A stretch of DNA of 64,000 bases from contig NZ_CP024199.1 of the NCBI RefSeq assembly GCF_002844375.1, positions 4,442,001 to 4,506,000 of the forward strand. The letters are read 5' to 3'. Of this stretch, positions 43,514 to 55,100 are shown in pieces (the stretch's first letter is position 1; every line of letters begins with the position of its first letter). The notes beneath the pieces are model-generated. The model saw nothing but the letters and a program-made list of their open reading frames with translations, was not told the origin of the DNA and ran no database searches. The DNA comes from Thalassospira marina. GTDB taxonomy: Bacteria > Pseudomonadota > Alphaproteobacteria > Rhodospirillales > Thalassospiraceae. A program made the position numbers and the translations under genes.

Positions 43514-43596
43514 TAAAGGGCGGCAATTTCCCGCCTGTTTGACACCGGTAATACAATAATCAATGTTCCGAATTAATCGGATACGAGCAGATAAAG

Positions 43597-43632
43597 AAAA
43601 AGGCGGTGGCACCAGATGCCCCGCCTTTTTGC
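43597..43632. terminator. Bidirectional rho-independent terminator
   Basis: AAAAAGGCGG (43597-43606) pairs with CCGCCTTTTT (43621-43630), with an inner GGCA/TGCC stem. It lies between the convergent methyltransferase and FTR1 genes. Confidence 0.9.
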
Positions 43633-43655
43633 ATGAATGATGTGGCAAGCCCTAA

Positions 43656-44495
43656 TTATTCGGCTGCGCTGGGCTGGCTTTGGCGTGCCGGGCGGTTTGC
43701 GGCGCGGCGGGTGGCCTTGCTGGCAAGGGTGATTGCCAGTACTGCGACAATATAAACCACGATCTGCAGCAATGTTGGCCGGTCCATATATCCCACCAGG
43801 GTATGCAGGGCTTTGCCTAGCAGGCTGTCCTGGCTGAGCAGCCATGAACTGTCCCACAGGACGGGGCCAAGATTGACGATATCGGCAGCGGACAGGAAGT
43901 TCATTGCCTGTGCGGCCATGCCTGCCGCCAAAAGCGTGATCATGAGGCTGGTAACGGAAAACAGGTAACGGGTGGGAATGCGCAGCAGGCCCAGATACAT
44001 GCCCGCACCCACAAGGACACCGGCACCAAGGCCGATTGCACCGCCAATCACGGTATCGGACAGGCCGCCTTCGGCGGTTGCCAGCCCGTATAGAAACAGC
44101 ACGATTTCCGATCCTTCACGCAGAACGGCAACACCCACCACAATGGCCAGTGCTGAAAGCGATTTTTGACCATCGCGCACGGCATTGCCGGCATCGCGCA
44201 TTTCCATTGCCATTTCGCGGCCATGCACCGACATCCAGGCGTTGTGCCAGCCCAGCATCAAAACGGCGACCATCAGGATGGCGGCATTGAAAATTTCCTG
44301 CCCGTATCCGGCCAGTGCCCCGGCAATGGCGCCCGCGAAATAGGCGACAATGGCGGCCCCGGCAACACCCCCGGCAATACCGGCAGCAATCCATGCCTTG
44401 GCACCGCGCACACCATTTACGGCAGCCAGTACAATGCCGACGATCAGCGCGGCTTCCAGAACTTCACGAAATACAATGATCAGGGCTGCGGTCAT
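43656..44495 (-). CDS. FTR1-family high-affinity iron permease
   Basis: 279 aa from the ATG at 44495 (MTAALIIVFREVLEAALIVG); the frame runs further upstream but the added residues do not fit. Two R-E-x-x-E iron-binding motifs are visible: REVLEAALIVG near residue 10 and REGSEIVLFLYG near 123, within seven membrane segments. It carries ferric iron across the inner membrane with an oxidase/cupredoxin partner. The cupredoxin gene lies just upstream on the same strand, as in FtrABCD/Efe systems; the P19 and ferredoxin partners are absent. Confidence 0.92.
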   Translation of the reverse strand: MTAALIIVFREVLEAALIVGIVLAAVNGVRGAKAWIAAGIAGGVAGAAIVAYFAGAIAGALAGYGQEIFNAAILMVAVLMLGWHNAWMSVHGREMAMEMRDAGNAVRDGQKSLSALAIVVGVAVLREGSEIVLFLYGLATAEGGLSDTVIGGAIGLGAGVLVGAGMYLGLLRIPTRYLFSVTSLMITLLAAGMAAQAMNFLSAADIVNLGPVLWDSSWLLSQDSLLGKALHTLVGYMDRPTLLQIVVYIVAVLAITLASKATRRAANRPARQSQPSAAE

Positions 44496-44681
44496 GGGAT
44501 CAATCCCGGTTGTGGCATTGGAAATGACGAAGATATCGGCAGGCAGGTGGGTTTGTTTTACGGGCGTGCCAGAAAAGGCAGGGGGTAGGAACCGGAAGTA
44601 TTGCGTTTGACCGCAAATTGGTGGGCAGTACGGGTAAAACAGTAAGATAAAGGCCACCATAGCAGCCTTTACCAGGCAGTA

Positions 44682-45017
44682 TTACTGGACGTGGACTTTG
44701 CCCTGGGCCGTTTTTGAATGAAATTCACCCATAAAGCTGTAATCACCGGCAGCGAGGCCATCGAGTTTGATTTTTGCCGTCATGCCCGGCGCGATGATTT
44801 TTTCGCGGCGCAGGTCATGGCTGTCAAATTCCTCGACTGCGCTATCGGCATTTTTAACCTGCAGGATCACTGGCGTATTGGCCGGAATGGTGATTTCTGC
44901 GGGCGAAAATTTGTGATCCTTGATCACCATGTCGATGGTCTGGGTTTCGGCATGGGCCGTGGCAGATACAACACCGCCAAGCAGCAGAACGGAAAAGACG
45001 GCAAGGAATTTGGTCAT
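44682..45017 (-). CDS. Periplasmic cupredoxin-domain protein (FtrB/EfeO-N-like)
   Basis: 111 aa with a signal peptide ending at AHA/ETQT. The cupredoxin-like fold has IKDHKFSPAEITIPANTPVILQVKN, then EEFDSHDLRREKIIAPG near residue 62, and GDYSFMGEFHSKTAQGKVHV at the end. The usual copper-ligand Cys is missing, and the Glu/Asp/His/Met set points to iron or copper binding as in EfeO cupredoxin domains. It lies about 190 bases upstream of the FTR1 permease, so it is probably its partner. Confidence 0.87.
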   Translation of the reverse strand: MTKFLAVFSVLLLGGVVSATAHAETQTIDMVIKDHKFSPAEITIPANTPVILQVKNADSAVEEFDSHDLRREKIIAPGMTAKIKLDGLAAGDYSFMGEFHSKTAQGKVHVQ

Positions 45018-45993
45018 GGCAGAACCTGATGAAACTTGCAGGGACTAGGTGCAGGACGGGCTGAACAGCCGAAAGAAGGGCGCAATTGCAACTGACTTGC
45101 GATTGCGTGACTCTCATACGCCTGATCAAGGGGCAGGGTCAAGTGGCGAACAAAAAAGTGATCGGCAGGGCCGCCATGCAGTTTTGTTCGGTCCCTGCGG
45201 GATGGCGGGTGAGATGGCGGGGCAGATGGTGGGGGAGGTCTGCCCTTTCTTACAAGTGAGGGTTGCTGCCGATTGACCGGGAAATGGTCGTGCCTGGTGG
45301 CCGGATCGCCAGCAATTACAGGTGGGGTCGTAACGGATATCGTCCGCCATTTTCGGCATGTCTTGCCGGGCGATTGTCCCGGGTGGCACAGGCTGCATTT
45401 AATGGGGTGATCGGGCGTTAAAGACGGGCCGGTGACAAACCCCGTAATATTTGCACGTGCCTTGCTGGAATGCCCGGTTTTCGCCCGTTGCAAGGTATAG
45501 CACATCATAGACAAGGGTAGGTTTTACCCCGATTTTCAGGGCGATGTTGTTTATGTATTTTATGGCATGAAGAGCAGGTATATGCATAAAGTTTCAAGTA
45601 AATTTTGATATAGGAATTCACAACCAAAAATCGAAATTTGGTTGAGTCTGAATGACCAAAACAAAGATTTGAAAGTTTTGTTTTCGGCTATTTAGATTGC
45701 ACTAGAGTATTGGCAGAAATACTCAACTAAAACGGAATCTGTTTGAGTCCGGGTAATAAAATTTCCAAATGGAAACTGACTCGTCTATTTTGAGATGAAA
45801 TTCTGCGAATATTTAACGAAATCTGACGTGCTTTATCTACAGGTCAGAAAATGTCAGATTTCGGTTATTAGGGGATCTCAATATTCCCCGATGTGCCACA
45901 TTATCCTTGAGAATAGATAAAGTGCATAAGCCGAAGGTACTGATATCCGGCCAATATTGGCTGATTTGTATATTAGATTATGTCGTAAAAATA

Positions 45994-46006
45994 ATACGCA
46001 AGTATA
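45994..46006. promoter_or_regulatory. Distal copy of the ATACGCAAGTATA motif
   Basis: This 13-base motif is the exact reverse complement of the sequence at 46136-46148, about 140 bases closer to the gene. The pairing of two sites suggests a looping or cooperative regulator. Confidence 0.5.
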
Positions 46007-46131
46007 AAATAAGATTCTGTTAACCTTTAAATATTGACTGATTTCTGTTTTTAGTGCCTCAAAAATTGCCTTGCTACTGGATAGGCTTTCCCGAATAACC
46101 GTACCCGGACAGTAAACTTAATATCACAGTC

Positions 46132-46153
46132 AATATATACTTGCGTATATATT
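46132..46153. promoter_or_regulatory. Promoter-proximal palindrome of the giant gene
   Basis: The arms AATATATAC and GTATATATT pair perfectly around TTGC, ending 24 bases before the ATG at 46177 and just before the ribosome site GGGGTAGGAAA. It could be an operator or a 5' RNA hairpin. Confidence 0.5.
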
Positions 46154-46176
46154 TCGGGGTCTCGGGGTAGGAAATC

Positions 46177-49100
46177 ATGACTAAGCTGTATTTTTCGGCA
46201 TTGGAACCGCGCGTTCTTCTTGATGCGGCCGCCGTTGCGACAGTTGCTTCAGAAGTCACCCATCATGATCAGGCTGAAACCAAACATCAGGCCGACGCCC
46301 AGAAGACCAGCGATGCGTCATCGGATGTGTCGTCGCAATTTGATGCGGTTGTTGCCAATCTGAACCCCGAAACAGCCACCGGCCGCGTGCTTGTTGTGAT
46401 CGACAGCCGCGTTGAAGGTGCCGAGGAATTTGCCGCCAGCCTGGAAGGCAAAGCCGATGTCCTGATTGTTGATAGTGACCAGTCCGGTGCCAAGGCCATC
46501 GCCGATGCCCTGGCATCGGGCACCGATGTTTCCGGTCTGCATATTATCTCGCACGGGGGCGATGGCAGCTTCGAGCTGGGCTCCGACCATATTGACAGTG
46601 CCGCACTTGCCAGCGAGGTCGGCAGCGAAATTTCATCCTGGAGCAGTCATTTATCGGCAGGTGCCGATATTTTGCTTTATGGGTGTAACATTGCCAAAGA
46701 CGAAACCGGCAAACAGTTTGTTGATACATTTTCAAGCCTGACCGGTGCCGATATTGCGGCATCCGATGACGTAACGGGCAATACCGATCTTGGCGGCGAC
46801 TGGGACCTGGAATATGCCACCGGCCAGATTACGGCCACCCTGCCCGCTGATTCATCTGCCCTGCATTCCATTTCGCAATTGCTGGCCGACCCGGTTGACC
46901 CGGTTACGGGACACCAGCCCACCATTTCGGGCATGGGTGTTTCGCAAAACGGTGTTGAAGATACCGCCGTCACCCTTGGCGGTATTTCTGTTGGTGATAT
47001 CGACCATGATGCCAGCAATGTTGGCGAAACGCTGACTGTGACGATTACGGTTGTTGACGGTTCGTCAAATCCGACGGGTTCGATTGCGTTAAACGGGACG
47101 GCCGGTCTTGATAGCGTCACGGGCGATAACGGCAATACCATTACGCTTGTGGGCAAGCAGGATGCGATCAATGCTGCCCTGAACAACATGGTTCTGACCC
47201 CGTCGGAAAACTATAACGGTACTGTAAATGTTCATCTGACGGTGAATGACGGCACCACGGGTGATGTTACCGATACCATCACGGTCAATCTGTCACCGGT
47301 GAACGATGCCCCGGATATGAGCCCGTCACCGGTTTCGGTTGATGAAGGTGGCTCGGTTACCATCGGGACCGATATTTTCAATCTGACCGACCCGGAACTT
47401 GGCATCACCCAGACGGCAAGCCAGGAAGTTTTCCAGGTTACGGCACTGCCGACCGAAGGTGTGCTTAAACTTAATGGCAACAACCTGCTGGTGGGCAGTA
47501 CCTTCTCGCTGCAGGATGTGATCAGTGGCAAGCTGACCTATAAGCATGACGGAACCGACATTATCGTTGGCAGCAACGACGTTGACGGCTTCAAGGTTAC
47601 CGTGAATGACGGTGGCGGTAGCGGCAATGTCGGCCCGTTTGACGTTGCCATCAATATCGCCCCGGTCAACCAGGCCCCCACCGTGGATGGCAGCCCGACG
47701 GTTCATGAAGGCGAGGGAACCGAGGATGTTTATAATTCACCCGGCACGGTGACGCAGGCGGCCGAGATCGGATCGCTTTTGAACATTTCCGGTGGTGATG
47801 CTGACAGCGCCGATGATCTGGCAAATATGACCATCACCATTTCCGAAGTTGATAATCAGGGGCATGGCACCCTGTTTATCGATACGGATGGCGATGGCAT
47901 TTTCAATTCCGGCATCGACCAGATTATTACCGGTTCGGTTACGATTTCGGGTGCGGATATTGGCAAGCTGAAATTTGCCCATAATGGCACGGAGCCCGAT
48001 GGCAACAGCCCCAGTTTTAAAATCACCGTAACCGATGGCGGCGGTGGTGCGGGTGATGCGGCAAAGGCCAGTGTTTCCAAAACCATCACCATTGGCGTGA
48101 TCGGCAATGATGATAACCCCGAAATTGATACCAACAGCCCCCAAACCGTGGATGCTGGTGTTGTTACTGTATTGTCTTCGGCAAACCTGAAAGTTACCGA
48201 TATTGACGATACCAGTGGCGGCAAGCAGCTGGTTTACAAGATTACGTCACTGCCGACCTATGGCGAATTGCGCCTGAATGGCGTGATCCTGAGCGTGGGT
48301 GACCGTTTCAGCCAGGACGACCTTGATAACGGCCGGGTGACCTATTTCCAGACGGCAAAGGTTACTGCAGCCGACCGTGTATCGGGTGAAAACTATGTCG
48401 CGGATGGCTTCAGCTTTGAAGTTCGCGATTCACAATTGCGGTCCTATAACCAGGCTGGTGCCGAAGGTGGCGTGGTCGACCCGACGACGGGCAACATCAA
48501 AACCAACAGCTTCGAGCTGCGCATTAATGGCGATTGGACCGGTGACGGCGGTGAAACCCCTGATGGATCGGTGACCATCAAGGGAACCCCGGTCAATAGC
48601 GGCCTGCAGGTAACCGAGGAAGACGGCATTGTTGGGGGTGCGGATACCGGCACCATCACGTCTTCGATGCTGAATTACATTTTACAGGCGACCAGCGGTG
48701 GCAATACCTATGACATTGCCTCCAGCGACACGATTTACCGTCTGACGGACCTTCCGACCAATGGCAAGCTGTATCTGAACGGTGTTGAACTGCATGTGTT
48801 CGATTCCTTTACCCAGGCAGATATCGACGCCAATAATGTAACCTTTGTGCATGATGGCAGCGAAGACCATCAAAGCAGCTTCGGGTTCTCGCTGTCGGTT
48901 GGTGTGAATGAAGTCGTCAAGACGACTTTTTCGCTGCGCGCAACCGCGACAAATGATGCGCCGACCGTTTCGGGCGGCACCGCAACTGTTGCAGAAGGCA
49001 GTGCGGTTGGGCTGACCACGTCATCGCTGGGCATGGCGGATGCCGATACTTCCAACGAACCCGGTGAACCGTCGGATGCCAATGATGAAGCCCAGGCAGA

Positions 49101-52100
49101 TGATCTGTATATCCAGATCACGACATTGCCGCAAAATGGCACCCTGCAATATCTTAGCAATGGAACCTGGATTGATATTCAGGCGGGTGACTGGATTTCG
49201 GCCAAGCTTCTGACCGGCGATGAAAACACCACCGGAATTCGTTATTTGCAAACCGTGGATGCCGTTGCCAGCGACAGTTTTGAATATCGCGTGCGCGATG
49301 ATTTCAAGGATAATAGTGACAACGACACCGACAATGTCCGCAGCAGTGTGGCCGACCCGGATGCCAACCATGTTTCGGGCAATGGCACCGTTAACCTGAC
49401 GATCACATCGGTTGATAACCACGCGCCGACCATTAACGGCAACCCGAAAGCCTATGAAGGCCAGGGCAGCGAAAACCTTTATAACGATAATTCCACCAAG
49501 ACCCAGGCCGCCGATATTGGCGGACAGATCACCATTGCCGATTTTGACAGCTATGATGATGATACGCGCCTGACGGTTTCGATCACCAATGTCGATACCC
49601 ACGGTGTTGGCACGCTGTTTCTGGATGTAGATGGCGATGGTTATTTTGGCGCGGGTGATACGCAAATTACCGGCGACACGGCCAATCTGACGATTGCGCA
49701 GCTTAAAACCCTGAAATTCATTCATGACGGGGCGGAACCCTCGGATGCGACGGACCCGTCCTTTACCCTGACCGTAACCGACAGCGGTGGCGGTTTTGGG
49801 GTTGGCGAGGCACTTTCGACCAGCAAAAATATCGTGATAGATATTTTGGCAAACGATGATTATTCATCGCTTGATACCAATAACACCGCCCAGATTGATG
49901 CAGGTCAGTCTTTTGTCATTGATACATCCTATCTTAGCGTTTCTGACGTCGATGACACCAGCAATGGCACCCAGCTTGTTTATGAAGTGACCGATCTGCC
50001 CGATCATGGTGAATTGCGCCTGAACGGGGTGCGTCTGACACTGGGTGACCGGTTCAGTCAGGCTGATGTGGCCGCTGGCAAGCTGGTTTATGTGCAGAAT
50101 GGTGCCGTTGATGACCCGGATGCCAAAGCCAGTGGAACCGCCTTTACCGCTGATAGCTTTGATTTCAAGGTTTACGATTCCCAGCAGCGTGCCTTTAATA
50201 ATGATGGTGCCGATGGTGGCGTGGTTGACCCCAACAACAACCATGAAATTGCGACAAATACCTTCAATATCGAAATCCAGGGCGATTTCGCAGGTGACGG
50301 TGGCACGGCAACATCCAGCGACCCGGTTACGATTGTTGATTCAACCAATAACGGCATCGACGTTGTTGAAGGTGATGGTGTTTCGGGTGGCAGCGATACC
50401 CACACCATTTCATCGTCCGAACTGAATTATGAATTGAAATACACCCAGGGCGGGTCGGAATATACTGTTCCTGCCGATGCCACGGTTTACCGTATCAGCA
50501 GCCTGCCAACCAATGGCACCCTGTATGTCGATGGCAAGGCCATTGACAGCCTGTATGATTCCTTCACCCAGGACGATATCGATAATGGCCGGGTGGTTTT
50601 TGTTCATGACGGTGGCGAAATCCATCAGGGCAGCTTTGGTTTCACCATCTCGGTCGGGACGTCCGAGGCGGTTGCGGGCACATTTGCGCTGCGGGCGACC
50701 GCAACCAATGACGCACCAACAGCAACTGGCGGCACCCTGGCCGATGTTACGCAGGGGGCGACGGTTGGCATTACCACCGGCGCCCTGGGCATGTCCGATG
50801 TGGACGTTGCCAATGAAACTGGCGAACCGGGCAGCAACCCCGAAGCCTCCAGCGATGATCTGTTCTTCAAGGTGACCGATCTGCCCGATGGCGGTAAGCT
50901 GCAATATTACGATGATGGAACATCAAGCTGGGTGGATGTTGGCGCAAATGACTGGCTGTCGGCCGGGTTGCTGACAGGGGATAGCGCCACAACCAAGCTG
51001 CGTTACGTTAATGACAGCGGCATCGCCCTGTCGGCGGATAATTTCAAATTTATCGTCCGTGATGACCTCAGCACGGTGGACGGTGCCAAGCAAACCGCAG
51101 CAGACCCGGCAACCGGCAATGTATCGGCAGAAAAGCAGGTTAGCTGGAATATCGTGGCGTCGGTCAATCATGCACCGACCATTGATGGCACGCCCAGCGT
51201 CTATGAAGGCCAGGGCACCGAGGATGTATATAACAATCCCGGCACCAAAACATCGGCAGCCGATATTGGCGGCCAGATTACCATTGGTGATGTTGATACC
51301 AGCGATAGCGGCAATCTGGGGATCGTGATTTCCGATATCGATACCTATGGTCTGGGCACCCTGTTCCTTGATGCCAATGGCAATGGCCAGGTTGATAGCG
51401 GTGAAGCCATCACCGGCACAACGGCCACGCTTACCATGGCGGAATTCAAAACCCTGAAATTTGCCCATAATGGCACCGAACCGGACGGCACCACCAAACC
51501 CGAATTCAAGCTGACCGTTACCGATGCGGGCGGTGAACCGGGCGCTGGCCATGAATTGACCACGGCAAAAACCATCCAGATCGATGTGATTGCCAATGAT
51601 GACCACTCGGTTCTTGATACCAACAAACCCACAACGGTTCAGGCTGGTGTTTCGACGGTTATTACCCGCAATTTCCTGCATGTTTCCGATGTCGATGACA
51701 CCAGCAATGGCACCGAAATCGTCTATCGTCTGACGTCGCTGCCGACCTATGGTGAATTGCGCCTGAATGGCAATTTGCTGACGGTGAACAGCACCTTTAC
51801 CCAGGCCGATATCGATGCCGGGCGCCTGACCTATGTTCAGACCAAGGCCGTTACTGATTCCGACAATTCAACGGCAGGCACGTCCTATACCTCTGACAGC
51901 TTCAATTTCGAGGTCAGGGATTCGCACAGCCGCGTATTTAACAATGCCGGTCAGGCTGGCGGTGTGGTTAACAGTGCCGATGGCACCATTGCCACCAATA
52001 CCTTCAATCTGCAAATCCAGGGCAGCTATGACCCGGATGCAGCCCCAACCGGTGACCCGGTTGTCATTGACCAAAGCTCGGTCAATACCGGCATTGAAGT

Positions 52101-55100
52101 GTATGAAGGTGATGGTCAGTTTGGCGGTACGGACAATGATACCGTTACCATTACCAGCCAGAATTTGTCCTATACGCTAAAGGCGACACAGGGAACGTCG
52201 GAATATACCATTCCGACCGAAGGCACGGTTTACCGTCTGACCACGCTGCCGCAAAACGGCACCCTGTATCTGAATGGCAAGGCACTGGGGATTTATGATT
52301 CCTTCACCCAGGCCGATATCAATAACGGGCTTTTGAAATTTACCCATGACGGGGGCGAAACCCATCATGGCAGCTTCAATTTCTCGATCTCGATCGGGAC
52401 GGGCCAGCTGGCCGATGACCGCGCCCAGGGCACCTTCACCATTACCGCCATTCCGGTCAATGATGCCCCCACAGCAGATGGCGGCTCTGTTCCGACCATT
52501 GGCGAAGGCGCGACGGTTACCATCACGACGGGCACCATGAAGATCGGTGATGTCGATAACCAGGCCGAAGCAGACGAACCGTACGGCGAAGCGGTTATTG
52601 ATGATCTGTATTTCCAGATTGTTGACCTGCCCGATACCGGCACGCTGCAATATAAGGATGCAGGTGGAAACTGGGTTGATGTTCAGGCTGGTGACTGGCT
52701 GTCTGCCAGCCTGTTGACCGGCGATAAAAACACGACCGGCCTGCGCTACATCCATGATGGTACGGAAAACTTTACGGACAGCTTCCAGTTCCGGGTGCGC
52801 GATGACCTGCATAGCAGCGATGGTTTGCGCCAGACGGCAACGGACCCAGCGACCATCAATACCTCCAATAATGCGACGGTCAATTTCACCATTGCCCCGC
52901 TTAACGATGCGCCGATTTCCGATCAGAATGCGGCAGCAGACAGCGCAACAACGGAAAATGGCCGGACCACGGTTAACGAAGTGCTGGAAGTTTCCGAAGG
53001 TGGCACCGGCACAATTTCGGATAGCTATCTTGTTTCGGTTGATCCCGATAACGCCCCGGAAACCTTGCAGTATCGCATTACGCAAAATGTGACGTCAGGT
53101 GTTCTTTATCTTGATGGCAAGCGTTTGGGGGTTGGCTCGGTCTTTACCCAGGCCGACATTGATGCCGGCCGTCTGACCTATATCCATGATGGTTCGGAAG
53201 TCCGGTCCGATAATTTCCAGTATATCGTTTCTGACAGTGTCAACGACCACACCTGGACGGTTGATGGCACCAAGGCTGCCTCGCAGTTTGACATTATCGT
53301 GCCTGCGTCGGGCTATGCCAACGATGTGCCCAAAATCACCCGTGCGGGTGCCGACTATGATGTGTATGGCACCAACACCTTTGATATGGATGGCAAATTC
53401 ACCCTGAGCGACCCTGACCTTGTTGTGGTTGACAGCCCGGGTGAAACTGATTTCGTTTCCGTAACGGTTGTTCTTAAGGACAAGGACGGCAATGCGGTTG
53501 ATCTAAGCTCATCAGGTGATCTGGCGCTGGGGACCCTCACAGGCATTACCGTAACGTCCGATGTTGCCAGCAGCGGTTCAATTACCTTCCAGGGTTCACT
53601 TGCCGACGTGCAGGCCGCCCTTAATAGTATGAATGTTGTTCTGCCCGATGGCGACCATGACACGACCTACACGGTTGAAGTCAGCGTTGATGACCGCTTA
53701 CGTGATAGCAGCGGTAATTTGACTGCCGGTGCCAATGGTTCGGAAAATGCGACCATCAACCAGGATGGTTCGACGATCAATGATGCCAATAATATCGCCA
53801 AAACATCGGTGCTGTTGCGCGCATCACGCACCAATACCCCGCCGACGATTGATGTTCCCAATCCCGGTGATGCCCGCGTTACATACGAAGATACGACCAA
53901 AACCATTTCCGGTATTCGCATTGACGATACCGATGCCTTTGGCAAAGACGTTAAGGTAACCCTGTCGGTCAGCAATGGCCGTCTTGAATTTTCGGCACCG
54001 GGCGATGTGACGATTTCGGGCAATGACAGCGGCACCGTTACGCTGACCGGTTCTGTGACCGAGATCAACGCGATCATGGATCAGCTGACCTATGCCGGGA
54101 ACCAGGATTATGTTGGTGCCGATGTCCTGAACATTACGGTTAACGACCTTGGCAATTCCGGTGGTCCGGCTGAAACGGCAACGACCACGGTTAATATTAC
54201 CGTTAAGTCCGTCAACGATGCGCCGACCATTACCAATGGCACAACGGGTCGCATTGATGTTGTGAATAACAACACCTACACCTTTGGCGATAGCAGCAAT
54301 GGTTTCATCATTGATGACATCGACCTTGATGGCGGTGCGGGTGATGATGCCTTTGTGGTTACGGTTCGTATTCTTGATCCGAATGGCAATCCGGTTTCGG
54401 CGGCCTCCTACACCACCGGTTCAAACAATATCGTCATCAGCAGCACGGACAGCAGTGGTGCCGTTACGGTGGATGGTACCTATAACGGGGATGGTGCTGC
54501 CCTGCGCATTTCCGGTTCGGAAGCCGATATCAATAATTACCTGAAGGGGCTTCAGGTTAATTTTGGTGATTTTGGTGAACAGAACCAGACCTATAAGGTC
54601 CAGGTTATCGTTGATGACCGTATGCCCGCTTCACCGGAAGGCTCGGATAATAACGCGCTTGAATCATCAGACATGGCCAATGGCGGCCCCAACCCGGACC
54701 AGACGCCTTATGACTCGGCACCAAATATTGATGCCACACCGATTGATCCCTATACGACCGATGTTTCGGCATCGAATTTCCAGTATAACGTGGCGGCTGT
54801 CACCCGCGATGTGTTCCTGACGGCCTATAACACCCCAGCCAAGGTCACGGGCAATAATTTCAGCGTTGATGAAAGCAATGGCGTTATTAACGTTAATGGC
54901 AGCAATGCCAATCTGACCATCGATGACGTTGATGATCTTGGTCAGGACATGTCGGTAACGCTGACGGTTTCGGCGGGCAGCACCATTACGGGCCTGAACA
55001 ACCAGACGGCCGATGGCGCCGGGATTACCGGGCTGGGCGGTACGAGCGTGACGCTTTCCGGTTTTAACGAAGCCGAACTTAATGCCATTCTGAAAACCAT

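Larger units (their letters stand above)
45018..46176. other. Long intergenic region upstream of the giant repeat protein
   Basis: 1,159 bases without a supported gene. The first half (to about 45560) has normal GC; from about 45570 to 46170 it becomes clearly AT-rich. It holds several perfect inverted repeats: CAACCAAA/TTTGGTTG (45621-45644), CGAAATCTGAC and its complement (45817-45863), and AATATATAC-TTGC-GTATATATT (46132-46153). It also has five GANTC sites between 45644 and 46017. It probably forms a complex control region for the gene at 46177. Confidence 0.6.

Noticed and set aside
45014..45514. 166-aa minus-strand frame upstream of the cupredoxin gene
   Set aside because: Proline/arginine/histidine-rich composition typical of a shadow frame; no ribosome site or family resemblance.
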